Assembly (NCBI RefSeq): GCF_002938425.1
Contig: NZ_POQU01000009.1
Span: 1 to 64,000, forward strand
Source of the DNA: Blastococcus atacamensis
GTDB lineage: Bacteria; Actinomycetota; Actinomycetes; Mycobacteriales; Geodermatophilaceae
Direction: 5' to 3'
DNA length: 64,000 nt
The notes beneath the pieces were generated by a model. It saw nothing but the letters and a program-made list of their open reading frames with translations. It made no database searches and had not been told where the DNA came from. The position numbers and the translations under genes are program-made. Positions 17,968 to 26,819 of the stretch are shown one piece after another (the first letter of the stretch is position 1; each line of letters starts with the position of its first letter).

Positions 17968-18432
17968 TCAGCCGGCGGCCGGGGCAGAGGCCCGGTGCTC
18001 ACGGACGTAGGTCTCGTAGAGCTCGAGCAGGACGGCCTTGTGCCGTTCGGACAGCGCGTCGTCCGAGCGGATCGCCGCCACGGTGTCCGGATTCCCGGAA
18101 CGCCGGTCGAGGATCCCTGCCTGCTCGTAGAGCGACTCGGCCGAGATCTTCAGGCCCCGGGCGATCGAAGCGAGGATCTCCGCTGACGGCTTCCGGAGAC
18201 CCCGCTCCACCTGGGACAGGTACGGGTTGCTGACCCCCGCGCTGCGGGCCAGTTCGCGCAGCGACACCCGGGCAGCGCTGCGCTGCTCGCGAATGAAGTC
18301 ACCCACCGACGAGCTGACGGCCGAGACGCTGGGGGCGTCGGCGACCGTCTCCGCCACACTGCCCGCGACGCGGTCCACGGTCTCGCGGACGGTCGTCACC
18401 TGCTCGCGGACGAAGTTCCCGGGGTTCTGCAC
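17968..18432 (-). CDS. XRE-family regulator (Rv0474-like)
   Basis: 154 residues with a helix-turn-helix at about 58-110 (SLRELARSAGVSNPYLSQVE, then PSAEILASIARGL) and a charged C-terminal helix. GTG 18432 is chosen over a TTG 12 codons earlier because the minus strand reads TTGCAA, 17 bases, TAACGT, seven bases, GTG: a near-ideal leaderless promoter. An inverted repeat flanks its -35 box, suggesting autoregulation. It precedes hbhA in the same direction with 27 bases between, so it probably controls the pair. Confidence 0.85.
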   Translation of the reverse strand: MQNPGNFVREQVTTVRETVDRVAGSVAETVADAPSVSAVSSSVGDFIREQRSAARVSLRELARSAGVSNPYLSQVERGLRKPSAEILASIARGLKISAESLYEQAGILDRRSGNPDTVAAIRSDDALSERHKAVLLELYETYVREHRASAPAAG

Positions 18433-18439
18433 GGCATCG

Positions 18440-18484
18440 ACGTTAACCCCGGGTGCTAGCAGTTGCAAGCGGAGGAGTTAGCAC
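18440..18484 (-). promoter_or_regulatory. Promoter and inverted-repeat operator of the XRE-hbhA pair
   Basis: On the minus strand TTGCAA (18468-18463) and TAACGT (18445-18440) are separated by 17 bases. GTGCTA (18453-18458) and TAGCAC (18479-18484) form an inverted repeat with a 20-base spacer that brackets the -35 element. A repressor dimer bound here would block RNA polymerase. Confidence 0.65.
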
Positions 18485-18519
18485 AGCGGCGTGAAGACCC
18501 TCACACCCGGAAGGGCTGC

Positions 18520-19491
18520 TCAGGCGTTTAGATCCGCCGATTCCCGGACGTCCCCGACGACTCCATCGCCACCGGACACCGGCGTGCGCGACCACGGAGC
18601 AAGCACTTCGGCCGGGACGCCGAGCCGCCGCAGCCCCGCGGCCAGCGCCGGCGTACGGCCGCGGTCGCCGCCGTCGTCCAGCTTCAGCGCCACCGCCCCG
18701 GCACCCGGCAGCGCGGCCACGTGCACGCCGTCGGCGCCGCCCTTGACCAGCAGGCCGGGCACCGCCCGCATCAGGTCGGTGTCCTCGCGCCCCGTGCCGG
18801 CGACGAACCACGGGTTGGCCCGCATCGCGTCGGCGACCGCCCGCTCGCTCGAGCCCTCGGCTCCCTGGACCAGCGCGAGCACGCCCCGGGCCAGACCGGT
18901 CACCGACATCGCGTGCTGCGGCGCTCCGCAGCCGTCGACGACGACCGCCGTCACCGGCTCCCCCGCCGCCTCGGCCAGCCGCGCCTCGATCGCCTGCTGC
19001 AGCGGGTGCTCCCGCGACAGGTAGCCCTCGGTCGACCAGCCGGCGGCGACGCAGGCGGCCAGCATCGCCGCGTGCTTGCCGGAGCAGTTCATGGCCAGCC
19101 GCTCCGGCGCCCGGCCGGACGCCAGCCAGCCGGCCTTCGTCCCCTCGTGCGAGGGCAGCGCGGGCGGGCAGCCCAGCGACTCCGGCCCGAGTCCCGCGGC
19201 CGCGAGCACGGCGGCGGCGGTCTCCCGGTGACCGTCCTCGCCGTTGTGCGAGCCCGCGGCGATCGCCAGCTCCTCGCCGGAGCCCGGCGTCCAGCCCGCG
19301 GCCAGCATGACCGTCGCCTGCACCGGCTTGTTCGACGACCGCGGCAGGGTCGGGCGGTCGACCGCACCGGCGGCGAACGTCACCTCGCCGGCGGCGTCCA
19401 GCACCACCAGCGAGCCGCGGTGCACCGACTCCAGGAAGCCCGACCGCCGGACCTCGACCAGAACCGGGTTGTCGGGCCACTCGCCGTTCAG
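18520..19491 (-). CDS. Asparaginase II family (AnsA, Rhizobium-type) with probable CTG start
   Basis: 323 residues of the thermolabile, R. etli-type asparaginase family: VEVRRSGFLESVHRG (13-27), GSHNGEDGH, NCSGKHAAML and VDGCGAPQHAMS are conserved blocks. It would hydrolyse L-asparagine to aspartate and ammonia in the cytoplasm. No ATG, GTG or TTG occurs between the rsiG stop and VEVRRSG. The best start is CTG at 19491, which overlaps the rsiG TGA as CTGA and has GAGG seven bases upstream, the same coupling seen elsewhere with ATGA and GTGA. The next GTG would remove the conserved N-terminus. Confidence 0.83.
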   Translation of the reverse strand: MNGEWPDNPVLVEVRRSGFLESVHRGSLVVLDAAGEVTFAAGAVDRPTLPRSSNKPVQATVMLAAGWTPGSGEELAIAAGSHNGEDGHRETAAAVLAAAGLGPESLGCPPALPSHEGTKAGWLASGRAPERLAMNCSGKHAAMLAACVAAGWSTEGYLSREHPLQQAIEARLAEAAGEPVTAVVVDGCGAPQHAMSVTGLARGVLALVQGAEGSSERAVADAMRANPWFVAGTGREDTDLMRAVPGLLVKGGADGVHVAALPGAGAVALKLDDGGDRGRTPALAAGLRRLGVPAEVLAPWSRTPVSGGDGVVGDVRESADLNA

Positions 19492-20048
19492 TGCCGGCCC
19501 TCGTCGGCGAGCAGGGCGGCGACGTCGGCCTCGCCGTCGCGGTACCGGCGGCCGAGCTCGGCGGCCAGCCCGTCCATGACCTGCTGCACTCCGCGCCGGC
19601 GCTCCGACAGCCCCTTCTCGGCCTCGGCCAGCGAACGCGCGGCGGACTCCAGCAACGTGCCCGAGAGCTCGGTGATCGCCGACAGGTCCGCGCCGGGGGT
19701 CAGCGAGTTCACCCAGGACTCGTACTCCTCCGGGCTCGCCGGCTGCACCGTCTGGTGCCGGCCCAGGCCGTGCGCGGGACCACGCCCCTTCTCGGCGAGG
19801 ATCTCGGGCAGCAGGTCGACCAGCGAGCGGCCGTCGTGCTCCGCACGGCGCTGCAGCTCCCGGCGCACGATGTCGAGCCGGCCCTGGAGCAGCCGCCGGG
19901 TGTAGGAGAGGTTGACCTCCTCCTGCTCGGCCGCGCGGCGCAGCCGCCGCACCTCGCTCATCTGCAGCTGCACGGCGCCGTCGAGGAAGGACGGGTCCAG
20001 CAGCGCATCGACGGCGGCACCCCCGGCGGGGGACGGCTTCGGACTCAC
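19488..20048 (-). CDS. rsiG: RsiG-type c-di-GMP-binding anti-sigma factor
   Basis: 186-residue, largely helical protein. Two helices each carry the complete c-di-GMP signature E-x3-S-x2-R-x3-Q-x3-D described for Streptomyces RsiG: E44, S48, R51, Q55, D59 and E144, S148, R151, Q155, D159, exactly 100 residues apart. RsiG with c-di-GMP sequesters the sporulation/motility sigma factor WhiG. Two intact motifs indicate a monomer folding as an antiparallel coiled coil. GTG 20048 has GGAGG eight bases upstream. Translationally coupled to the asparaginase gene. The partner sigma factor is not in this window. Confidence 0.88.
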   Translation of the reverse strand: MSPKPSPAGGAAVDALLDPSFLDGAVQLQMSEVRRLRRAAEQEEVNLSYTRRLLQGRLDIVRRELQRRAEHDGRSLVDLLPEILAEKGRGPAHGLGRHQTVQPASPEEYESWVNSLTPGADLSAITELSGTLLESAARSLAEAEKGLSERRRGVQQVMDGLAAELGRRYRDGEADVAALLADEGRH

Positions 20049-20171
20049 GGGGTGGCCTCCAGGGGCGTGATCCCCGGCATGGTCCGGGCATCGGCGGTGG
20101 TCATCGGCGGGCGCTGGGCGGAGCGTAGGACAGCGGTCCGGCCGCGCCCACCCGGAGGTGATCGCCGGCCG

Positions 20172-21272
20172 CTACCCGATCGTCGCAGACCGGACGGCCC
20201 GCACGCGGTCGCGCGCCGCGGCCCGGGTGTCGTCGAGCCCCGAGGGGGCGTCGTCGGGGTCCATGGCGGCGCTCGAGCCGGCGACGGTCAGGGCGGTGTC
20301 CGGCGCCACGGACTGCTTGACCAGCGCCAGCGCGACGACGCCCAGCTCGTGATGGCGCACCACGGTTCCCACGCGGCCGACGGTCCGCGTCCCGGCCAGG
20401 ACGTCGGCGCCCGGGGCCGGCAGGTCCTCGCTGATCCCGTCCAGGTGCAGCAGGACCAGGCGCCGGGGCGGCCGGCCCAGGTTGTGCACGCGGGCGACGG
20501 TCTCCTGGCCGCGGTAGCAGCCCTTCTCCAGGTGGACGGCGGTGGTCAGCCACTCCAGCTCGTTGGGGATCGTGCGGTGGTCGCTGTCGACGCCGAACCG
20601 CGGACGCCGGGCCTCCACGCGCAGCGCCTCGTAGGCCGAGGAGCCGGTGGGCCGGGCGCCGGCGGCGAACAGCCGGTCGGCCGTCGCGGCCAGCTCGGCC
20701 CGCGGCACGAGGACGTCGAGGACGGCGGCCCCGCCGTCTCCGACCGGCGGCATCCGGCGGACGAAGCCCGGGCCGCTCGGCTCGACGGCGTACTCCCGCT
20801 CCGGCGCGGCCAGCCCCGCGGCGGCCACCACCCCGGGCGCCTCCGGACCGACGACGCTCAGCACCGCCCAGGCGTCGGTGACCAGCTGCGGCTCCACGCG
20901 GAGCATGAAGCGCATCCGCTCGAGGTAGCCCAGCAGGGCCGGGCCCGTGCCCGGCTCCACGTCGGCCCACGTGGTGCCGGCCAGCTCCGCCACGACCAGG
21001 TGGTGCTCCACGTGCCCGTTCGGCGACAGCACCAGCGCCTCGCTGCCGGCGCCGTCGGTCATCCGCTCGAAGTGCTGGCTGGTGATGCTGTGCAGCCAGG
21101 AGAGCCGGTCGGCGCCGGGAACCACGAGGACGTCACGATCGCTGCGGTCGACCAGACCCGCGCCCTCGGCCAGGACCCGCTGCTCGCGCAGGGGGTCGCC
21201 GTAGTGCACGGCGACGGAGCCGTCCTCCTCCTGGACGGCGCCGGGGCGGGACAGCAGGGGTGAGGCGGTCAC
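20172..21272 (-). CDS. ygfZ: Folate-binding protein YgfZ (Fe-S cluster repair, GcvT-like)
   Basis: 366 residues of the GcvT-related folate-binding fold. The YgfZ signature KGCYRGQE is present near residue 250 with HNLGRPPRRL after it. YgfZ uses tetrahydrofolate to help build or repair certain Fe-S enzymes, acting in the cytosol. GTG 21272 overlaps the fur stop as GTGA, so it is translated from the fur mRNA. A role in iron homeostasis together with the upstream Fur-family regulator is plausible. Confidence 0.9.
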   Translation of the reverse strand: MTASPLLSRPGAVQEEDGSVAVHYGDPLREQRVLAEGAGLVDRSDRDVLVVPGADRLSWLHSITSQHFERMTDGAGSEALVLSPNGHVEHHLVVAELAGTTWADVEPGTGPALLGYLERMRFMLRVEPQLVTDAWAVLSVVGPEAPGVVAAAGLAAPEREYAVEPSGPGFVRRMPPVGDGGAAVLDVLVPRAELAATADRLFAAGARPTGSSAYEALRVEARRPRFGVDSDHRTIPNELEWLTTAVHLEKGCYRGQETVARVHNLGRPPRRLVLLHLDGISEDLPAPGADVLAGTRTVGRVGTVVRHHELGVVALALVKQSVAPDTALTVAGSSAAMDPDDAPSGLDDTRAAARDRVRAVRSATIG

Positions 21273-21727
21273 GGTGTCTCCTGGGCTGCTCGGTTGCGGC
21301 ATGCGCGGCACGTCCCGGACAGGGCGACGTGACCGACGTCGACGGTGAAACCCAGTTCGGCCGCCAGACGTTCCGCCGCCTCGTCCAGGAGGTCCGGGGC
21401 CGCGGAGGAGATCTCGCCGCAGGAGGCGCAGACGACGTGCAGGTGGGGGCGCTCGGAGGCGTGGTAGACCGGCGCCCCGCGGCCCAGGTGGGTGTGCCAC
21501 ACCAGCCCGAGGCTCTCCAGCAACTCCAGGGTGCGGTAGATCGTCGAGGTGTCCGGTGCGCTGCCGCCGGGACCGGCCTCCTCCCGCAGCCGGGCGCCGA
21601 TGGCCTCCGGCGTCGCGTGCTCCAGCGCGCTCACCGCCGCGAGCACCCGCGCCCGCTGGGGCGTCAGCCGCAGACCGCGGGCCCGCAGCTGCTCGGCGAG
21701 CGGCGCGGCCAGGTCGTCGGTGCCCAT
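21269..21727 (-). CDS. Fur-family metalloregulator
   Basis: 152 residues. Winged helix: RLTPQRARVLAAV (18-30) and DTSTIYRTLELLE (near 59-71). The dimer domain has HLHVVCASCGEI and a C-terminal CRAC, giving the two CxxC pairs of the structural zinc site. It could be Fur, Zur or a peroxide sensor; the metal cannot be assigned. ATG 21727 follows TAGGCT by exactly six bases on the minus strand, so the transcript is probably leaderless. Heads a two-gene unit with ygfZ and is divergent from the next gene with only 38 bases between. Confidence 0.88.
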   Translation of the reverse strand: MGTDDLAAPLAEQLRARGLRLTPQRARVLAAVSALEHATPEAIGARLREEAGPGGSAPDTSTIYRTLELLESLGLVWHTHLGRGAPVYHASERPHLHVVCASCGEISSAAPDLLDEAAERLAAELGFTVDVGHVALSGTCRACRNRAAQETP

Positions 21728-21765
21728 GACGTGAGCCTATGCCGGGCGTGCGGCAGGCTGGCGGC

Positions 21766-22614
21766 GTGACCGAGCAGCGCAGGGTGGCGTTCTGGCGCGA
21801 CGGATCGGCGGTCGCCGTCCCCGCCGACCAGCCCGTCGTGACCGCCTTCGACCAGGGTCTGGCCCGCGGCGACGGCGTCTTCGAGTCCGTGGCCGTCGTC
21901 GCCGGGAGCACACCGCACCTGGACGCCCACCTGGCACGGCTCACCCGGTCGGCCGCCCTCCTCGACATCCCCTCCCCGGGGGACGGGACCTGGCGGGCGC
22001 TGATCGGCGCGGTCCTCGCCGACTGGCCCTCCGCGGTCGAGGGCGTCTGCCGGCTGTTCCTCACCCGCGGCCCCGGCGAGGGAAGCCCTCCGACGGCGCT
22101 GGCGCTGCTGGCCGCCGTTCCGGAGGAGACCCTGCGCCAGCGCACCGACGGGATCTCGGTGGTGAGCCTGGGTCTCGGCGTCCCCGCGGACTTCCGGGCC
22201 GGCGCGCCGTGGCTCCTGGGCGGCGCAAAGACGCTGTCCTACGCGGTGAACATGGCCGCCCAGCGGCACGCGCACGCACTCGGCGCCGACGACGTCGTCC
22301 TCACCAGCCTCGAGGGGCAGCTGCTCGAGGGGCCGACGTCCACCGTGGTGTGGGCCGCCGGCGGCACCCTGCACACCCCGCCGGTGGAGACCGGCATCCT
22401 CGCCGGGACCACGCAGGCCCGGCTGTTCGCGCGGGCCGGGGCCGACGGGTGGCCGACCGCGGTCACGCCGGGCACGGTCGAGGACCTGCACGCCGCCGAC
22501 GCGGTCTGGCTGCTCTCCGGGGTGCGCGGCGCGGCGACGGTGCACACCCTGGACGGCGTTCGGCGCGGCGACGCAGGCCTGTCCGAGCGGGTGCGGGAGC
22601 TCCTCGCCCGGTAG
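21766..22614 (+). CDS. Class IV aminotransferase, probable 4-amino-4-deoxychorismate lyase
   Basis: 282 residues, fold type IV PLP enzyme. [13 protein letters not shown] (near 31-43) matches the family entry motif; the PLP Lys is in [12 protein letters not shown], and [12 protein letters not shown] binds the phosphate. Length and the RGDGVFE motif favour PabC (4-amino-4-deoxychorismate to p-aminobenzoate plus pyruvate), but a branched-chain or D-amino-acid aminotransferase cannot be excluded. GTG 21766. Lies next to ygfZ-fur, so folate metabolism is a possible common theme. Confidence 0.82.
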   Translation: MTEQRRVAFWRDGSAVAVPADQPVVTAFDQGLARGDGVFESVAVVAGSTPHLDAHLARLTRSAALLDIPSPGDGTWRALIGAVLADWPSAVEGVCRLFLTRGPGEGSPPTALALLAAVPEETLRQRTDGISVVSLGLGVPADFRAGAPWLLGGAKTLSYAVNMAAQRHAHALGADDVVLTSLEGQLLEGPTSTVVWAAGGTLHTPPVETGILAGTTQARLFARAGADGWPTAVTPGTVEDLHAADAVWLLSGVRGAATVHTLDGVRRGDAGLSERVRELLAR

Positions 22615-22684
22615 CCTGGCCCCAGGTGAGCCGGGAAGTCTGGTCGGCAGTTCCTCCGTCGACCCCTCCCCTGGAGCCGCCCGT

Positions 22685-24061
22685 ATGCCTGCCACCTCCT
22701 CCGCCCGTCTGTTCGGGCGCGGATCCTGGTCCGAGGCCAGCCGGATCGCCTCGGTCCTCCGCAAGGAGACCGTCGGCGGTGTCCTGCTGCTGATCGGCAC
22801 GGTCGTCGCCCTGGTCTGGGCCAACTCGCCGTGGGCTGGGTCCTACGAGTCGTTGCGCGACCTCCGGGTGGGCCCGTCGTCGCTGCACCTGGACCTGCCG
22901 CTGGGCACCTGGGCGGCCGACGGGTTGCTGGCCATCTTCTTCTTCGTCGCCGGGCTGGAACTCAAGCGGGAGTTCGTCGCCGGCGACCTCCGCGACGCGC
23001 GCCGGGCCGCCCTCCCGGTGGCCGCCGCCGTGGGGGGCATGGCGGTCCCGGCGCTGCTCTACGTGCTGGTGAACCTGGGCGGCGGGGGCGCGCTCGGCGG
23101 CTGGGCGATCCCCACGGCGACCGACATCGCCTTCGCGCTCGCCGTGCTGGCCGTCATCAGCACCCACCTGCCCAGCGCGCTGCGCACGTTCCTGCTGACA
23201 CTGGCCGTCGTCGACGACCTGCTGGCCATCATGATCATCGCGATCTTCTACACCTCGGCGCTCGCGGTGACGCCGCTGCTGCTGGCCCTGATCCCGCTGG
23301 CGCTCTTCGGCTTCCTCGTGCAGAAGCGGATCCGATCGTGGTGGCTGCTGATCCCGCTGGCCGTCGTCACCTGGGTGCTGGTGCACGAGTCGGGCGTGCA
23401 CGCCACGGTCGCCGGGGTGCTGCTGGCCTTCACCGTCCCGGTCGTCCGCAGCCAGGCCGCCGGCGGTCCCGATGCCGGACCGGGCATGGCCGAGCACTTC
23501 GAGCACCGCTTCCGGCCCGTCTCGGCCGGCGTCGCCGTCCCGGTCTTCGCCTTCTTCGCCGCCGGGGTGACCGTAGGCGGGCTCTCCGGGCTGACGGAGT
23601 CCCTCACCGACCGGGTCGCCCTGGGCATCGTGGTGGGGCTGGTCCTGGGCAAGGCGATCGGCATCACCCTCGCCACCTGGCTGGTGTCCCGGTTCACCCG
23701 AGCCGAGTTGGCCGACGACCTCAGCTGGTGGGACGTCGTGGGTCTGGCCCTGCTGGGTGGGATCGGCTTCACCGTGTCGCTGCTGATCGGGGAGCTGGCG
23801 TTCGGCACCGGCAGCGAGCGCGACGAGCACGTGAAGGTCGGCGTCCTGGTCGGCACCCTGACCGCCGCGCTGCTGGCCACGGTGCTGCTCCGGGCGCGCA
23901 ACCGGATCTACCAGCGCATGGAGCTCGAGGAGACCTCCGACGTGGACCTCGACGGCATCCCGGACGCCTGGGACGACGTGGACGACCGGCCCGGGAACCG
24001 TGCCGCGCGGCCCGGCGACACGCCCTCCGGTGGCGCCACCAGGCCGTTCGCCGACAGCTGA
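22685..24061 (+). CDS. nhaA: Na+/H+ antiporter NhaA
   Basis: 458 residues with about 12 membrane helices. The ion-binding Asp pair is in [16 protein letters not shown], and [15 protein letters not shown] and [15 protein letters not shown] are NhaA hallmarks. It exchanges external protons for internal Na+ (or Li+), giving salt and alkaline pH tolerance. The C-terminal 60 residues are a hydrophilic, Asp/Arg-rich tail not needed for transport. ATG at 22685, 70 bases past the aminodeoxychorismate lyase-like gene, same strand. Confidence 0.93.
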   Translation: MPATSSARLFGRGSWSEASRIASVLRKETVGGVLLLIGTVVALVWANSPWAGSYESLRDLRVGPSSLHLDLPLGTWAADGLLAIFFFVAGLELKREFVAGDLRDARRAALPVAAAVGGMAVPALLYVLVNLGGGGALGGWAIPTATDIAFALAVLAVISTHLPSALRTFLLTLAVVDDLLAIMIIAIFYTSALAVTPLLLALIPLALFGFLVQKRIRSWWLLIPLAVVTWVLVHESGVHATVAGVLLAFTVPVVRSQAAGGPDAGPGMAEHFEHRFRPVSAGVAVPVFAFFAAGVTVGGLSGLTESLTDRVALGIVVGLVLGKAIGITLATWLVSRFTRAELADDLSWWDVVGLALLGGIGFTVSLLIGELAFGTGSERDEHVKVGVLVGTLTAALLATVLLRARNRIYQRMELEETSDVDLDGIPDAWDDVDDRPGNRAARPGDTPSGGATRPFADS

Positions 24062-24382
24062 CAAATACGGTTGCACGCGCCGCTCTCCCGGTCGTACCGT
24101 CGTGGCACACGAGAGAGGAGGTGGTCCGTAACTTGCTGAGCTACAGGACTCGTGAGGTGGCTGTCCGCTAGCCGCCGTCCAGATGGGCCGCCCGTCCGGC
24201 GTGGAAGCCGGACGACGGCACTTGTCGCCCGTCCGTCGTACGGCGGCGAGCGAGAACCGGACAGTCACCCGACCCCCGGGCCGCCGACCATTGTCCAGTC
24301 GGCCCGCGTGCTGCTCCCCCTCTCCGGAGGGCTGGGCGCCGCGGAACAGCCCGGGGGTTGTCCGTTCTCCGGGGGAGGTCAG
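24062..24382 (+). other. 321-base leader-like region between nhaA and a hypothetical gene
   Basis: No long gene fits here. It contains TTGCAC (24071-24076), 18 bases, TACCGT (24095-24100), a promoter candidate; a strong Shine-Dalgarno GGAGGTGG (24117-24124); and a 12-codon open frame beginning TTG at 24133 (LSYRTREVAVR) and ending at 24171. A perfect stem follows: CGTCCGGC (24193-24200), loop GTGGAA, GCCGGACG (24207-24214). The arrangement suggests a short leader peptide or structured 5' region for the gene at 24383; no riboswitch class is recognised. Confidence 0.45.
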
Positions 24383-25114
24383 GTGCAGCTCGGCGGGCTG
24401 CCGGTCGAGCAGGACGTCGCCGTCGGCACCTGGATCTCCGAGGCCGTGAGCCGGGCGCACTGGAGCACCGTCGGGTCGCTCGTGCCGCCACTCTTCCCCG
24501 CCTACGCGCGGGTGCTGCACCCCGCCTACCGCTACGACGGCGATGACGACGTCGAGATCGCCTGGTCCACGGTCGCGGAGCTGAACGGCACCACGCCGCA
24601 TCCGCGGATGCAGTGGCCGGCCCTCACCGGGGGCTGGGAGTACATCAGCGAGGACAGCCAGCCGCCGACGTGGGACGGCACCCCCGCCGAGGGCCACCTG
24701 CCGTGCTCGCTCGCCGAGCGGATGGTCGCCGTCCTCGCCCGCCACACGACGACGCCGCAGGACTGCCTCTTCGGCCGCTGGACCGGCCACGGCTACGACA
24801 CCGCCGACCTGCGCGCCGCACCGCGCCTGCTGCTCCCCCGCGCCCGCGACGTCGTGCTGGTCCGGGGCGCGGTCGCCGACGCGGTCCGCAATCTGGCGCC
24901 CGAGCCCTCGGAGCAGAGCGCCAACCTCTGGTGGCCGGCCGACCGCGCCTGGATCGTGGCCACCGACGTCGACCTGATGAGCACCTACGTGGGCGGGACG
25001 CAGGCGTGCATCGCGGAGCTCCTGGCCGCGCCGGGTCTGGAGGCCGTGCCGGCCGATCCCGGCGACCGGGTCGGCCACGCCGACGACCCGGTCAACCCGG
25101 TCCCACCCCGCTGA
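24383..25114 (+). CDS. Hypothetical protein
   Basis: 243 residues, soluble, Trp-rich, acidic. GTG 24383 is used because GGGGGAGG lies about five bases upstream and the recognisable protein begins VQLGGLPVEQDVAVGTW. Segments such as ISEAVSRAHWSTVGSLVPP and ANLWWPADRAWIVATDVD look like a folded cytosolic protein, but no domain or active site is recognised. Convergent with the DUF885 gene (four bases between stops). Expression may be controlled by the leader-like region before it. Confidence 0.75.
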   Translation: MQLGGLPVEQDVAVGTWISEAVSRAHWSTVGSLVPPLFPAYARVLHPAYRYDGDDDVEIAWSTVAELNGTTPHPRMQWPALTGGWEYISEDSQPPTWDGTPAEGHLPCSLAERMVAVLARHTTTPQDCLFGRWTGHGYDTADLRAAPRLLLPRARDVVLVRGAVADAVRNLAPEPSEQSANLWWPADRAWIVATDVDLMSTYVGGTQACIAELLAAPGLEAVPADPGDRVGHADDPVNPVPPR

Positions 25115-25118
25115 CCTC

Positions 25119-26819
25119 TCAGAGCTGCGCCAGTTCCGCCTCGAGGTCGTCGAGGCCCAGCGAACCCTGGGACAGCGCGGCCATGTGCCAGGCCTTGAGG
25201 TCGAAGTCGGCGCCCCGGGCGCGCCGTGCCGCCTCCCGGCCCTGCCGCCAGGCCCGCTCGCCGAGCTTGTAGCTGATGGCCTGACCCGGCATGCCGAGGT
25301 AGCGCACCAGCTCGCTGTCGAGGAAGGCCGGATCGGCGCCGGAGTGCTCGCCCAGGAAGGCCCGTGCCAGCTCCGGGGTCCACGGCCGGCCGCGGTGCTC
25401 GGTCAGCACCCCCTCGCCGTCGTCGGGCACCGGCAGCTCCAGGTGCATGCCGATGTCGATGACCACCCGGACCGACCGGAGCTGCTGCGCGTCGAGGAAG
25501 CCCAGCCGTTCACCGGGGTCGGGGAAGTAGCCCAGCTCGTCCATGAGCCGCTCGGCGTAGAGCGCCCAGCCCTCCACGTTCGCCCCGACGGACCCCACCG
25601 ACGTCTGGTAGGTGGAGAGCTCGCCGGAGACCAGCGCCCACTGGGCCAGCTGCAGGTGATGGCCGGGAACGCCCTCGTGGTACCAGATCGACACCAGGTC
25701 CCAGAGCGGGAAGCGCGTGCGCCCCAGCGTCGGCAGCCAGGTCCGGCCCGGCCGGGAGAAGTCCTGCGCCGGCCGCGTGTAGTACGGCGCCGCGGCGCTG
25801 CCGGGCGGCGCGATCATCGCCTCGACGCGCTTCACCGGCTCGGCGAGGTCGAAGTGCGTGCCGTCCAGCGCGGCGATGGCGTCGTCCATCATCTGCTGCA
25901 ACCGTTCCCGGACGGCCTCGACGCCCTCGACCGCCGGGCCGTTGGCAGCCAGCCAGCGCATCGCCTCCATCGGGGTCGCACCCGGCAGCACCCTTCCCGC
26001 CTCGGTCCGCTGCTCGGCGACGATCCGCCGGTGCTCGGACCAGCCCCACGCGTATGCCTCCTCCAGCCCGCGACCGGCGCCCAGGTCCGACCCGGTCCAC
26101 CGGCGGGCGGCGACGGCGTAGCGCTCGCGCCCGACGGCGTCCGGCGTGCCCTGGGCCAGTGGCAAGTACTCGTCGCGCAGGTGGTCCCGGATCTCGGCGA
26201 CGGCGGCGTCGGCGGCTCGCGCGGCCGAGTCCAGTTCGGCACGCAGGGCGTCCGGACCGGCAGCGGCGAAGCCGGCGAAGTACGGGCCGGCGAGCCACTG
26301 GTCGAGCTGGGCGACGACGGTGCGCACCTGCCGCGGGGCGACCAGCAGCCCCCGCCGGGCACCCTCGGCCAGCGTCTCCCGGTAGCCGCGGTAGGCCTCG
26401 GGGACCCGCGCCAGGCGGCGGGCGAGGACGGCCCAGTCGTCCTCGGTCGCCGCCGGCATCATGGAGAACACCTGGCGGATCGAGTGGATGGGCGTGAACA
26501 GGTTGTTCAGCGACCGGAAGCCCTCACCCGCCTCGGAACCGGCGATCTCCGCCTCCAGGCGCTCGCGCAGCAGGCGGGCGCACCGGCGCTCGACCGGGTC
26601 ATCGTCCAGCGAGGGATCGGCGGCGAGCACGCGGTCCAGCTCGGCCAGCGTCTCCCGGGCCAGCTGCGCCTCGGCCTCGAGGCCCGCCGGGCTGGGATCG
26701 GGCAGCCGGTCCTCGCGCGGCCGGGTACCGAGGGCCGTGCCCAGCGTGGGGTCGAGGTCGGTGGCGGCCTCGACGTAGCGGTCGGCGACCTGCCGGGGCG
26801 TGGTGGCCGGCGCCGTCAC
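25119..26819 (-). CDS. DUF885 family metallopeptidase-like protein
   Basis: 566 residues, the usual length for DUF885. The zinc-type motif IWYHEGVPGHHLQL is near residue 375 and EGWALYAERL near 415, together resembling a gluzincin-like HExxH variant with a downstream Glu. No signal peptide, so cytosolic. Probably a carboxypeptidase or oligopeptidase; no member function is assumed. GTG 26819 overlaps the upstream gene stop (GTGA). Confidence 0.85.
   Translation of the reverse strand: MTAPATTPRQVADRYVEAATDLDPTLGTALGTRPREDRLPDPSPAGLEAEAQLARETLAELDRVLAADPSLDDDPVERRCARLLRERLEAEIAGSEAGEGFRSLNNLFTPIHSIRQVFSMMPAATEDDWAVLARRLARVPEAYRGYRETLAEGARRGLLVAPRQVRTVVAQLDQWLAGPYFAGFAAAGPDALRAELDSAARAADAAVAEIRDHLRDEYLPLAQGTPDAVGRERYAVAARRWTGSDLGAGRGLEEAYAWGWSEHRRIVAEQRTEAGRVLPGATPMEAMRWLAANGPAVEGVEAVRERLQQMMDDAIAALDGTHFDLAEPVKRVEAMIAPPGSAAAPYYTRPAQDFSRPGRTWLPTLGRTRFPLWDLVSIWYHEGVPGHHLQLAQWALVSGELSTYQTSVGSVGANVEGWALYAERLMDELGYFPDPGERLGFLDAQQLRSVRVVIDIGMHLELPVPDDGEGVLTEHRGRPWTPELARAFLGEHSGADPAFLDSELVRYLGMPGQAISYKLGERAWRQGREAARRARGADFDLKAWHMAALSQGSLGLDDLEAELAQL

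Noticed and set aside
22463-25078. 871-codon minus-strand frame antisense to nhaA
   Set aside because: NhaA on the plus strand has intact family motifs; the antisense protein is Gln/His/Asp-rich shadow sequence.
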